64,000 nucleotides of DNA from Anopheles merus (lineage: Eukaryota > Arthropoda > Insecta > Diptera > Culicidae), in assembly GCF_017562075.2 (NCBI RefSeq), contig NC_054081.1, positions 1,490,834 to 1,554,833 on the forward strand. The letters are read 5' to 3'. The translations under genes were made by a program, and so were the position numbers. A model generated the notes under the pieces. That model was not told where the DNA came from, searched no databases, and saw nothing but the letters and a program-made list of their open reading frames with translations. Position 1 is the first letter of the stretch, and each line of letters begins with the position of its first letter. This document shows, one piece after another, positions 21,293 through 32,300 of this stretch.

Positions 21293-24200
21293 CTACACCC
21301 GGGACGTCACTATGCCGTACGCGGCGTACGGTTCGCAGTCATCCGTCTGCATCCGCAGCGGGTACTCGTTGTCGTCCGCAATCGAGCCATAGTTAGCCTT
21401 CTCGTCGTCCGGGCTGCTGTCCTCTGACGCGACACACCCGTTCTGCACGTACCGGGAGCTGGCGACACTGCCGCCAACACCACCGCACCCACCCGTCCCG
21501 GACAGGGCCATCTTCAGCTTTTCCTGCTCGATGATGTACTCGTTCGTGAGGTACTGCTCGCGCTTGATCTGATCCTGCAGCTTGGTCGGCACGTCCGGTA
21601 TCGCCCACGCCACCACAATCTGCACGAAGCTGACGAGGTTCTGGTAGATCACGACGAACGTGAGCCGGATCGCCAGTATCTGCCAGTAGATCGAGGGCCG
21701 CTTGTACGGGCGCGGATCGTCCGGCGGGTTCCGGTACTCCGAGTACCGGCAGATGGTAATGTTCGAGAAGGTGCTGTTTTCTGGCGCCGCATTCGCCTCG
21801 AAGTGCGACACGTTGAAGTAGGCGAGCGTGTGGTTCACGAAGCCCTCGTCCGTGCCGATCGGGTTGACGACGTTCATGTACATTAGGCGGGGTATAAAGT
21901 TGGAGGAAAATGCGATGATAAAGGCCTGCAGGAAAGGAAGCGGTTAACGCTTAGAGGCACCGGTGCAACAGAGCTAGAATAAAGAGTAAAAGGACTTACA
22001 CTCGATATGACGGCCACCTTGCCGACCACGTGCATGATGTTGTACCAGATGCCAAGATCCCGGACGCGCTGCGGCACGGCACGCTTGTAGTAGAGCAGGA
22101 ACTTTTTCGCGTCCAGCCGCGTTTCGAACACGTTGTTCAGCAGTGCAAAGAAGGGCGCCAGCGGAAATGCCACTACGAAGATCGTGATGAAGCCGTACTG
22201 TATGACTGCAACAGGATGACATCAAAAAGTTCAGGTCATCTGTATTGCAAAACCAACCCTTCTCTGCTTACCCATCTTGAGATACTCGTTGAACAGGCTG
22301 CGATCGTGCCAGTTGATGAGGTTAAAGTCTTTGGTCCACTGGTTGCAGCAGATCAGCCGCTCGCCGTTCTCCGCACTGCCCGCATCGATACCCAGCACGC
22401 TCCGGAACTCCTTGAACTTCTGCACCAGAAACGGTATCAGTATCTCCGTGATGGCACCGATCGCCTGCTTGCCCACCATGATGATCGCGAGCTGTATGCA
22501 CAGCTCCATCAGGCAGCCGCCCGGGCTGCACTCCTCCTGCCGCAGGTTCAGTATCCGGTTGTACTTGGCCGGATAGCCCGGGAACTTGCCCTTCATGAAC
22601 GCGATGTAGAAGATCGAGCTGTAGTAGTTGACGAACTCAAACAGGTAGATCTTCAGGTTGAGGCTCTCGTTGTACTCGGTCTGGGTGCGCCGGTACTCCA
22701 CGTTCGTCATGTACTCCGCCACGTACTGGTAGGCGTACGTGAGCGCGGTCGATGCGAGCAGATTGATGGCGGCGGTCGTCGCCGGAAAGATGATCAGCTT
22801 GCCCGACACCGACCCACCGTCGCCGTAGATGTTTTTCGAGGTCATCAGCGACATCCGGTACACGACGATACCGAAGACGGCCGCTATCGTAAGTAAAATC
22901 TGCAACGAGAACCACCGGAAAGGGGGCTTCACAAGCTGCACTACTACAGTAAAGCGACCGCGATACGTACAAATAGGAAGATCACAGAGTAACTGTAGAG
23001 GAAGCTGGGGAACTTTTTCGTCCAGAACGGTGGCGACGGTTCCTGCGCACCGGTGGCAATGTTGAACATCATCTTCTTGATGTTCTTCAGCCGGGACAGG
23101 TACTGTGGGCGTGGCGGCTCCGCCAGCGAGCAGTACTCGGTGATGCCCCAGCGATGCTGAATGCGGGACGAGTAGCGTTTCCACATCTCCAGGTATAGGG
23201 TCGCTTTTTTGAGTGAAAAATAATTGAAAAAAAGGGAGAGCGATTAAGACCAGCAATATAGTCATCGTGACAAGCCAACTTACCCCACACAGACATAAAG
23301 ATCGAGAACACGATCGTCATCTCGTTGTCGAAGATGTGCGCCAGCTTCGAGATGTTGCAGGTCGTCCGCAGGTACCAGTAGTCGCAGTACTTGTCACACT
23401 GCGGGCACATGATCGTCCCGTTGTCGTCGCAAATCTCCTGACTGATGCGATTCGCCGGGTACGTCAGCAACCCGTAGAAGAAGCATATCAACCCCACCAC
23501 CGACGCCGGTATCAGCATGTGCGTGTAGAACCCGAGCCACGCAAAGTACATCGCAATCTTCACGCCAAAGTACTCCTTGATGTGGTCGAGCGGCTGGTGC
23601 TTGATCCACTTGCTGATCGAGGCCCACTCCTCCAGCAGCAGGGCGCGCTGGCAGCTCGACCGCAGATCTGTGCAGCCGTCGTGCAACGGGTACGCGTCGA
23701 GGTATACCTGGTCCTCCATCAGCCGACGGATGCCGATGTCCTTCTTCTCCTCGACCGCCTCGCTGAAGTAAGTCCGCTCGAGTATGAAGTGGGCGACCGC
23801 GATCCGTATGCTGGGCGTGAAAAAGTTCTGCTCCCGGTCGTCGAACAGGTACGGCTTGTCGCGCGAGTACTCGTACATCAGCCGGTACTCGGGCGGCGCG
23901 AACTTTTGCCTGTCGATGATGACAAAGTTAAAGAGGGGCCGCCGGAACAGCCGCACCAGCGTGCTCTGGATGCTGAAGTCGCGCATGATGATCTTGTCCT
24001 GGTTTTCCAGCTTCTTCATCGGCATCTGCATCTTCATGATCTCGCAGTAGTGCGACAGCACGTTCTCCGGCACGTGGATCTTGACGAAATGGATGCGCTG
24101 ACAGTTTTCCGTCTCGATCTGGAGGCCCTCGCTCTCGAGATTCCGCTGGTAGATGGCGCGCCGCTGCTTCGCCTCCGCATTCTCGTCCTCGCCGTTGAAC

Positions 24201-27200
24201 GCGAGCACGTAGTCGACGATGCGCCGCTGGTCCTGGAAGTACTTCCATGTCTGTCCTCGTCGACATTGTAGTGCCATATTGGGTCGTTGTTTTTTTTTTT
24301 CGTGGACCGAAAGTAAAGAAAGAATATCACATTAGCACGTGGAACAATCCAGTGTAACCGATTGCGTGAGAGTTTTAAACAGCTAGGGTTACCGCCAAAC
24401 GGAAAAAAGTTAGTACATTTGCAGAAAATGCATGCGCTTCCCTGCCGTTAGTTTAGTTTAGGCCGCTGCGTCAGACTTTACTGAGCTGATTCCGTTTGTT
24501 AACGGCTTAATGTTAGAATGGGAGAAAAAAGGGTGACTGAAAACAATCGCCAGCTATTGTGCTGATAACTGACCGAACAATTGAGTGTACTGTGGACTCC
24601 AAGAAGCCGTCTCGCAAGAGTCCAGTTGAAAGACGGACCTCATTGGATCTCGTTTGGCCAGGCCTTTCTAGATAGAATATCCAGAATGGACCATTTATCA
24701 CGACTGTTCAAGCATTTAGCAACAGGCAAGCAAATAGCACACACACACACATACGCATACACACACACATCGTCTCTATAAAAATACGATTCTTATGACT
24801 TCCTGGGACGGATCACTTCTTATCATGACCTCAACCTACTCGACTCGGCCGAACATTCGCGCGGATATAGAATAGAATGGAGTGGAGCAAAACGGACCGG
24901 TATGCGGCGTTTCGTTGTGGCTGTCGTCGTCACACACATGTGGTTAGAAGATCTCCCTTCCTCTTCTTCCCCCCCCCCCAACATCCCCCAAATAACGGCG
25001 AATGGTTGATGAAGTTGTATCGGCTGGTCTACTGCCAGCGATGGTGGTTGTTGAAGTTTGCAAACGTACATTCAAGCAAAAGATCTCCACTGATGCGTGC
25101 AAACACATAAGCACACACACACATACACACACAGACACACATGCGTGCGCGCAAACCGATGGTAGTGATCTGGCGGTTTGTGCGGGTTTTAGTCTTTCTT
25201 TTTTGTTCGGTGAATTGGGGTGTTTCTAAAAATAAGCAAAAGCCGATCCGTCCTCGCCAACATCGGGTTGAGACAGTGGTAATGCTGCTGCGGCTGCTGC
25301 TGCTACCCTACCCCAGCACAGTGTCCGTGCACTCGACGACAGATTTTGCACATCGCAAACCGAACCGGGGGAACCAGCGGGAACCTGCGTCGCCTTGCTG
25401 CCTATCTGCGCCTGCAGCCTGATCGTCGTCTTCGTCTCCTGGTGCTGACCGGATGTGACTGACGTCTGCCTCTGGACACCTTTTGCGAAGAAGCAGCGGT
25501 GGTGGTGGTGGTGGTGGTGACGGGTGGTTTTACGCTCTCAATTAACTAACACGCCAGCCTCGCCGCATGTAGCGCACAAGCGCCCAACGCGACCCAACGG
25601 CAGCCCCAGCGCACTAGGGAGAGCCGGGTTAGGATCATGTTAGGTCGGTTCGTCGTCTCAGCCAGGCGCGCGCGCGCTCACTTCGCGCTGGGCTTGCCAA
25701 GGAATGAGAGGGGGAAGAGGGGGGGATTGGTGAAGGGGATTTGATTCCGTTTCGCGTACACACCACAAACACCAAACACCAAACACCACACACACAGACC
25801 ACGCGGTACGGTGGCAAATCTTGACATTGGGCCGCCAGTTGCGCCAGTCTTTCGCTTTTATGTGGCCTGCCCGGGCGTTCTGCCACAACACCGAGAAGCG
25901 GTTGAGCTATTAAAACCCGAACACCATCGGACCAGCATCCACACACATACACGATCGTGTAACAGAGCTAGGGAGGGGGGGGGGGAGAGGGCGAGGGCAC
26001 AATCCCGGTAAATTCTAGGACGGGGTGATAAAACCCCAACGCTGTCATACACGCGTCATCACCATGCATCACCAGCAGGTACAGCATCCCGGGTTGTCGT
26101 CTGACTCATTACACGGGCTACGTGTGAAGGGGAAGATTTTTTGCAGCACAGAATGTGGTTGGGCAAGTACGCCCGCAGAAACGCTTCAACACTCGGATAG
26201 TGCGAGAATTATCGGCAAACACCGATAGCGGCTCTGCAGGGATGCTGGCGCCCGTTTCCACTGCGCCATATGTTTGCGTGTTGTCTGCGAACGTGCTAAT
26301 TAGCCACTATCACCTTGTAACGCAAGAAAAAAACGGGCCCCAAAAGCAGAGCAGGGACTCGGAGTTGACTTCGCGGTGCCATTTGAATGCTGTTTGAGAA
26401 TTGGAAAGCCACACGAGCAGCGTTTTGATTGATAGTGGCTACCGGGAGAGCAAAGGGTAGTAGTAGGTTAGAGCATCGTGCAACTCCCCCTCCTTCCTTG
26501 CACCCACCCCCGCACTGCAAAACACTGCACACCACGCAAAGGATCGCAAGCGCTCTCAGGCTGCTCGCGGCATCCTGGTCACGGCACCGACACTGCGACC
26601 AGCTTGTCACTAAAGCACCACCTCAACACCTTGCTCACTTGGGCTCTGTTCGGTGCTGTTGTTGCTGCTGTTGCTGCTGCTAATTCCACCGGTGGTACGA
26701 TCGGGTTCGGTTCGGTCTGTGCCTCCGGCTGACTGTCGGGCACTGTCGTCGTCTCCGCCACTGCCGCTGGCTGATCGTTTCCGTTCACCATTCTCGCACC
26801 AGCGCACCAGCGCAATGGATGACACACGGGCGATGTGTGTTGCGCTCGTACCGCACGACCAACACCACACTCAGGCAACGGCGTGTGTGTATGATTCTGC
26901 TTCGCCGACGAGCAAGCAGTTTCAAGCGGACACACAGAGCGGGAGCGTCGAGTTGACGGGACGGAGCAGCCGGCCTTAGATTTTCGACACCCCAGACCCA
27001 CCCTCCTGCCCGGCCTGGCTCCTACTGACACTCCTGCCCTCACTGCTCCGAAGCACTGCTGTCCTTGGGGTGAAATTTTCTTAGCGACTATAATCTCGCC
27101 TGCCAGTGTTTGTGTGCGGTGCGCCCGCTCACGCTCACGAGCTCCCGATTACATCGTCTATTATCGCCCTTTCTCTGGGCAGCGGCAGCACAAGGCGCCA

Positions 27201-29251
27201 CAGATTTTGAGAGATGCTGTGCCGCTCATCTCCCACGTGCTGGCACACACTCACACACACACACGCTCGTTTGCTCGCCGCAGGAGAGGATCTTCCACAG
27301 CGCCGCACCGCGGGCAGCCGGAGAAGAGGAATCTACTCGCGTACAGAGAGGTCACCTGGGCGGGCAAAATCCGGGAGCGTGCGTGTTGCGGGTCATCAGC
27401 AGCGGGAAATCGTGTCCGACTGTGTTTGCTACTCTTGGTATGTGTACCACACGCAGGGAAACACCGACGCCAACCTGGCGCTTGAAATGCCGTGCCAAAT
27501 GCAATCAGAATGAACCAAAAAAAAAACAATCTCTGTGACCTTTGCGATAGATGCTTTGCGTGAGGTTTGTATGTATGTATGTGTGTGGGTGTGTAAAAAA
27601 TAGATAAAGGGAGCAAACGGAACAAGGGAGGAAGTGAGGAGTTGTATTTAAATTAGTAACGAGAAGGCGAAATCTGACGCACACGAAATAGAACACATAA
27701 ATTAATAAATTCAACCCTTATCGTGGGGATTAGAGATTAGTGCCAAGCAGTGGGCCCAAGTACAACGCAACCTTTCAAAACGGAGTAGGGAAAGCGAGAA
27801 AGGAAGATGCATACACCCGACTCCAGAAGGATAGATAGAGGTACAGAGCGCCCCGAGCAAGAGTGAGTGAGTGAGCGAGTGATGGTAGGGATTCAACTCA
27901 ACATGAAGAGGTTTTTCTATGACTCTTTTTAGTAGCTCTTATGTGATTCCAATCACTAGTGTAGTAGTCGGAGAATCTACCCGGTTCCTTGTCCGAAATC
28001 GATTCTGGAGTCGGATCTGGAATCGGAATCAGTTCTGGAATTAGAATGTACTTTCAAACGATTTATTCTCTAGGAGATTCCGAAATCGATTCCAGAATCG
28101 ATTCCGATTCTAGTTTCGATTCCGGAGACGATTCCGATTCCAGAACCGATTCTGGGAATCGATTCCAGGAAAAGTCGGAGCTAGCCGGAATTCTACAATC
28201 CCAATCTACATTGTTTCCATCACTCCTTGACGTCTAGCAACTCACTTAGAGCGAGCCGCTAGTCGCCACCGAGTGAGTAACAGTGAGTGCTGAATCGCAA
28301 AAGAGTGATGTTCTTCAGGAATCTCAAAAGAGTGTGTCAATGATTCGAGTCCCAACAGTCACTCTGCCCCCAATGAGTCAACTCTCACTGCAAAGAATCA
28401 TTAGTCACGAGTCGCTAGTACACAGTGCAAGAACAGAGCAAGAGCAGAGGAAGTTACCAGCAGGCAGGCCTGCCACCGAGCGCCCCGACAGACAGAAGCC
28501 CAGCACACCGTTTGTTTGAGAAAATGTAATCATGATACGTTTACCCTAGACTTCCACTGCGTATAGGTAACTATCTGTTTGGTTCTGTCATGCTCAGAAC
28601 CGGGCCGATAGTCATTACGGTAAGGTAAGCTAGAGTAACTAGTACTAGCACTAGGCACCTTTTCGTTGTACTCGGTGCTGAGGATGGTCGGCTTCAGGAT
28701 GCCGCTGATGAAGCCCTTCGCACCGTTGTTGGTCGCGCCCGGCCGCGGCACGTACGGCAGGTTCGCTAGCCCACCGTTCGAGCGCGAGTCGTGCAGCAGC
28801 GCCTCGGTCGTCTGCCGCAGCCCGGCACCGTCGTCGCCGAGCCGCCGGTCCGTCGTCGGTCCGGAACCGCTGCCCGAGTCGACCGAGCCGAACCGCACGT
28901 CCTCCGCCGAATGGTAGACGGTCTGGCGGGACAGGTGCAGCGATTTGCGGTTGGTCGCGTCCGAGTAGACGGACACCGCGTCCAGGTAGATGCTGTCCCG
29001 CTCGTCCATTCCGTCCGGGGCGTCGGTACTGTCGGCGTCTCCTTCGCCAAAGTCAAAGTACGACCGTGGGTAGGATCGCCACCGGTCCGCCTGCTCGGCG
29101 AGGTGCTGCGTTGTACGGTTGTCCCAGCTGCTCCCGGTCGGTTCTATCGCATCCCGAAAGTCGCTCAGATCGCACAGCACATCGTAGCACTCGTCGTCCC
29201 GGTACTGGTACTCGGCCGGATCGTCCGGCTCGTCACTGTCCTGGTAGCTCA
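21293..29251 (-). CDS. Anoctamin (TMEM16 family channel/scramblase)
   Basis: Six coding exons can be joined: 29251-28545, 24250-23284, 23203-22971, 22899-22272, 22205-22000 and 21925-21293, all GT-AG and in phase, giving at least 1124 residues. The first coding exon is missing: 29251 begins in mid-codon after a TTTCCAG acceptor, though the frame also stays open to an ATG at 29393. The first exon shown is acidic and Ser-rich. The cytosolic dimerisation domain starts TWKYFQDQRRIVDYVLAF. Ten membrane segments follow, with landmarks MSVWATLYLEMWKR, CSPGGCLMELCIQL, MVGKQAIGAITEILIPF, FPLAPFFALLNN, ETRLDAKKF and FIPRLMYMNVVNPIG. The extracellular Cys cluster MCPQCDKYC is present. The family forms calcium-gated chloride channels or lipid scramblases at the plasma or internal membranes. 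Some expected calcium ligands are changed (see findings). Confidence 0.9.
24300..26600. other. Anoctamin intron, downstream half
   Basis: This lies between the alternative first exon (26639-26791) and the common exon (24250). It contains (CA)n runs near 24739-24770 and 25112-25140, a (GGT)n run at 25498-25519, poly-C at 24970-24979 and poly-G at 25974-25985. No other coding exon was recognised. Confidence 0.55.
25498..25519. repeat. (GGT)n microsatellite
   Basis: A short trinucleotide run inside the long anoctamin intron. Confidence 0.85.
26639..26791 (-). CDS. Alternative first coding exon of the anoctamin gene (candidate)
   Basis: On the minus strand an ATG at 26791 with A at -3 opens 51 codons (MVNGNDQPAAVAETTT... 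to ...TAPNRAQ) ending exactly at a good donor, CAA|GTGAGC, in phase 0. The common anoctamin exon starts at 24250, also in phase 0 (|ACA TGG AAG), so the two splice cleanly. The resulting isoform would be 939 residues, a standard anoctamin length, and would replace the acidic exon at 28545-29251. The peptide is low-complexity (Ala, Thr, Pro), so the case rests on phase, donor, start context and position. Confidence 0.55.
26800..28540. other. Anoctamin intron, upstream half, probably including an internal promoter region
   Basis: This lies between the two alternative 5' coding exons. If 26639-26791 is a first exon, its promoter lies in the GC-richer left part (about 26800-27500). It holds a GATTCCGGA block at 27995-28170. 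No other coding exon was recognised. Confidence 0.45.
27995..28170. repeat. GATTCCGGA degenerate minisatellite, block 3
   Basis: Irregular units of GATTC(C/T)(G/A)GA(A/G)(T/A)C fill this stretch within the anoctamin intron. The right flank carries CCATCACT (28215-28222). Confidence 0.7.
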
Positions 29252-29399
29252 CTGGAAATTGAAAAGGTGAAATAGGCTTAAAACTCGTCTTGAGCAATGT
29301 TTTGTCTATTGTAGCCCTCCCCGGTCCCAGAGTTTTTTGTTGCTTGCTTGCAACCCAAGCAACATTTGATATGAATTTTAAGCTGGAACACATTCTAAG

Positions 29400-32300
29400 A
29401 ATTTTTAATGGGTGCGTTAAGCGATATAGTTGGAGATATGACTTTTTGAAATTATTAACAGTTTTTAAGGTTGCAGGATTATATTGTGGACATCTCTAAC
29501 ACTGAATTTTAATAATAAAAATATGGTTTAATTTGCTTATTTTAATGAACTTACAATTTGTTACTAAATTTTCTTGACAAATAATTAAAATTTATAAAAG
29601 CTCAAATCAAAGCCGCTTAATCAAGTCGAACTTTATATGTCGAATCAGTCGAATTTCAAACTGCTCCATTCCACATAAATCGTGCAGCATGTAGCTAGGT
29701 CTAGTTCGCAACAAAAAATTGCAGTCCTAACATTGCCTTAAGACCATTATAAGACGTTTAGGAACACCTCACAGATTATTATTGCTTGAAAGGCTTTATT
29801 GGACGTTCCAAAACATGAATAACAGCAATCATGAAGATGCCAACGAAGAACTGATCTGTAGATCCGGGTAAGGTAAATATTCGTGAGAATCCCTTTATAA
29901 ACCCCATATCGTTAATGGAAATTTCATCAAACAGACAGTTTAGGCGACCTTGTGAAAAGTATGCGACATAAATCAACGCCATAAAACAAATCAATCAGTC
30001 GTATTCTATTATTTCAATCGAGTCGTCTCGACGTCAAGTTGATGAATATTGTGTGTTGATTTGTATGGAAAAGTTCACTTTGTAGTTCATTTTCTCGAAC
30101 CGAATCGAATCGTGTTCAGAATAGAATACGCCTGAATAACAACAAGCTGCAGATTTGTGACTTTCTTGCAATACATTTTGTAGTTAAGAAATAGTACAAA
30201 GAGTAGTTTTCCTTAGCTGAGCCTGTTCCGAGCCTACGAGAGATATACTATTGCTTGTCAAGACCACCAGGCCCTTAGTCGCATCTTCAATATGGTCCTA
30301 ACTACAATCTACGAACAAACTGGACAGAATGTTACTTGGGAACGTACCTCTCCGATACATGGCTGCCGCCGATGTGGTTGCAGTCGCTCGCCTTCTATCT
30401 GGCACAGTGTAATGAAACTAATCCCTTTACACGTTGCAACGCTCACCGCGCGACCGTGCGTGGTCGCCAACCCGGCACTAATCAAGGGTGTACGGCGTTT
30501 ATCTATGCGCACTTATACACGGCCGGCTAACCCCGGTGGCACGACCCGTGCGCTACGATATCAGCAGCGTTTAGGCATCGGCTAATCGGTTCGATAAATC
30601 GTGTGTGCAAAAAAAAAAAAACAAGAGAAAGTTGCAACCATTCCACCTGGAAACACTATGTCCAAGAGGCCCCGCAAAACTTCTAAATAATCATGTCCAG
30701 ACTATACCATATTCACTCAAAATCACATCCCGTGAACACCAGCCATGGGTTCGCATCAGTCGCTGGCCACTTCCAGGCAGGCCCTCCAGCCCCAGACCAA
30801 TGGCTAATGTCCGGATGTACTTCAGACTTTTCTAATTTCTTCGCGCACACAGCAAACACACATACACTGATCACATACTTCCGTCGGCACAGTTAAAGTC
30901 CCCAGTCTGCCGTTTCCTTCCACACACATACACACACCCAACACACACACACACACACACCAACACTCCGCCGGTGCAGTATGTGCAACTACATCTGCCG
31001 GCACAACAGAAAACCTTTCCCTACTGCTGGGGCGCAAAAACACGACACGCTCGCGAGGTTGCCTGCGATCATCGACTAACGCGTAGAGGCCGATTAAATT
31101 TCCCTACTGCCCTTTGCTGCCGTGTTTGTTTATTGTTTCACTCAGCTACAGAACTTGCGTATAGGTGTGTGTGGAGAGAGAGAAGTGTGCACAAGTGTGC
31201 ACCTGGAGGGGGGAGGGAGTGATTTCGGCGATACTTTATACACGTTTTACGCGGTCGGTTGGTTGGTACGTGTTGTTCCTTTTTTTGTATTCATAATTTA
31301 TCAAACATACCTCCACCTCAAAAAAAAAAAAAATGGTTGCAAATGCACTTTGCGGCACTTTCCCATCTCGCACCAGCTCAACGCCACGTGGGTGCCAGAA
31401 CATATTTGAGCCAGCAGAAAAATGCGCTACCTTGTGCGCTCGAATGCGTGTGGAAATTGAAAAACAAAAATACGCCACACATTTTTCCATATGGTTCCAC
31501 CCAAGCGGGGTAATGCACACCGCCGTACCAGCGCACATGAAAACGTGTTAATTTCTCCACATTCCGCGGACCCGTACCTAATGGCGGGAAAACGCGCGTT
31601 TCGCGCGCGTTGCGGCAGCCGCGGGCGCGTGAAGGAGATGGAGAGGCGCGCTGATAAACGCATTCATCCTCTGGGGTGGGGGTAGGCATTATTATGGTTT
31701 TGATCGAAATGTTTTGCGTGTGTTGGAGCGTGAGAGCAGGAGGCGATGAAACATCGTATTGTTGTTGCTGAAGTCTATGTTGGAACCTCTGCATCTCCCT
31801 TGCCATCCTGGTTGCAATTGAAGCATAAACGCTCACACGGACATCTATAAAATTCTCCACCAACACACACACACACAGATGCGAAATACCCGAAATGGGG
31901 TGAGAAGAGAAGAGAGAAACAATCAGGCAATCCAGCCGTTGTAGTATATCAATGTCTGCTCCATCAGAATCGGCCACCCTTCGGGCCGAATATCCGGAAC
32001 GGTTAGGGGGGGAACGGGAGAATGGGCTGAGGCTGTCGCTCATAACCTTCAATGCGGGCAGGGTGGAAGGTGCCGGAGCAGGGGTGAGAAACCGGACTGC
32101 GAACGGATACGCTCAAATTCAGCTACGCAAATTAGAACACCGAGCGCTACTTGCTACCAACTGACAGGTGGTTTGATGCTACAAGCTGATTCCAAAGTCC
32201 AGCTTTTTTGGTGGAGTACCATGCCGGCTCGAAAGTTCTATCCGAGCGCAACGACTAGATTGCTGGAACAGTTTAAAGCCTGTTAAGGATCGGTAGATTA

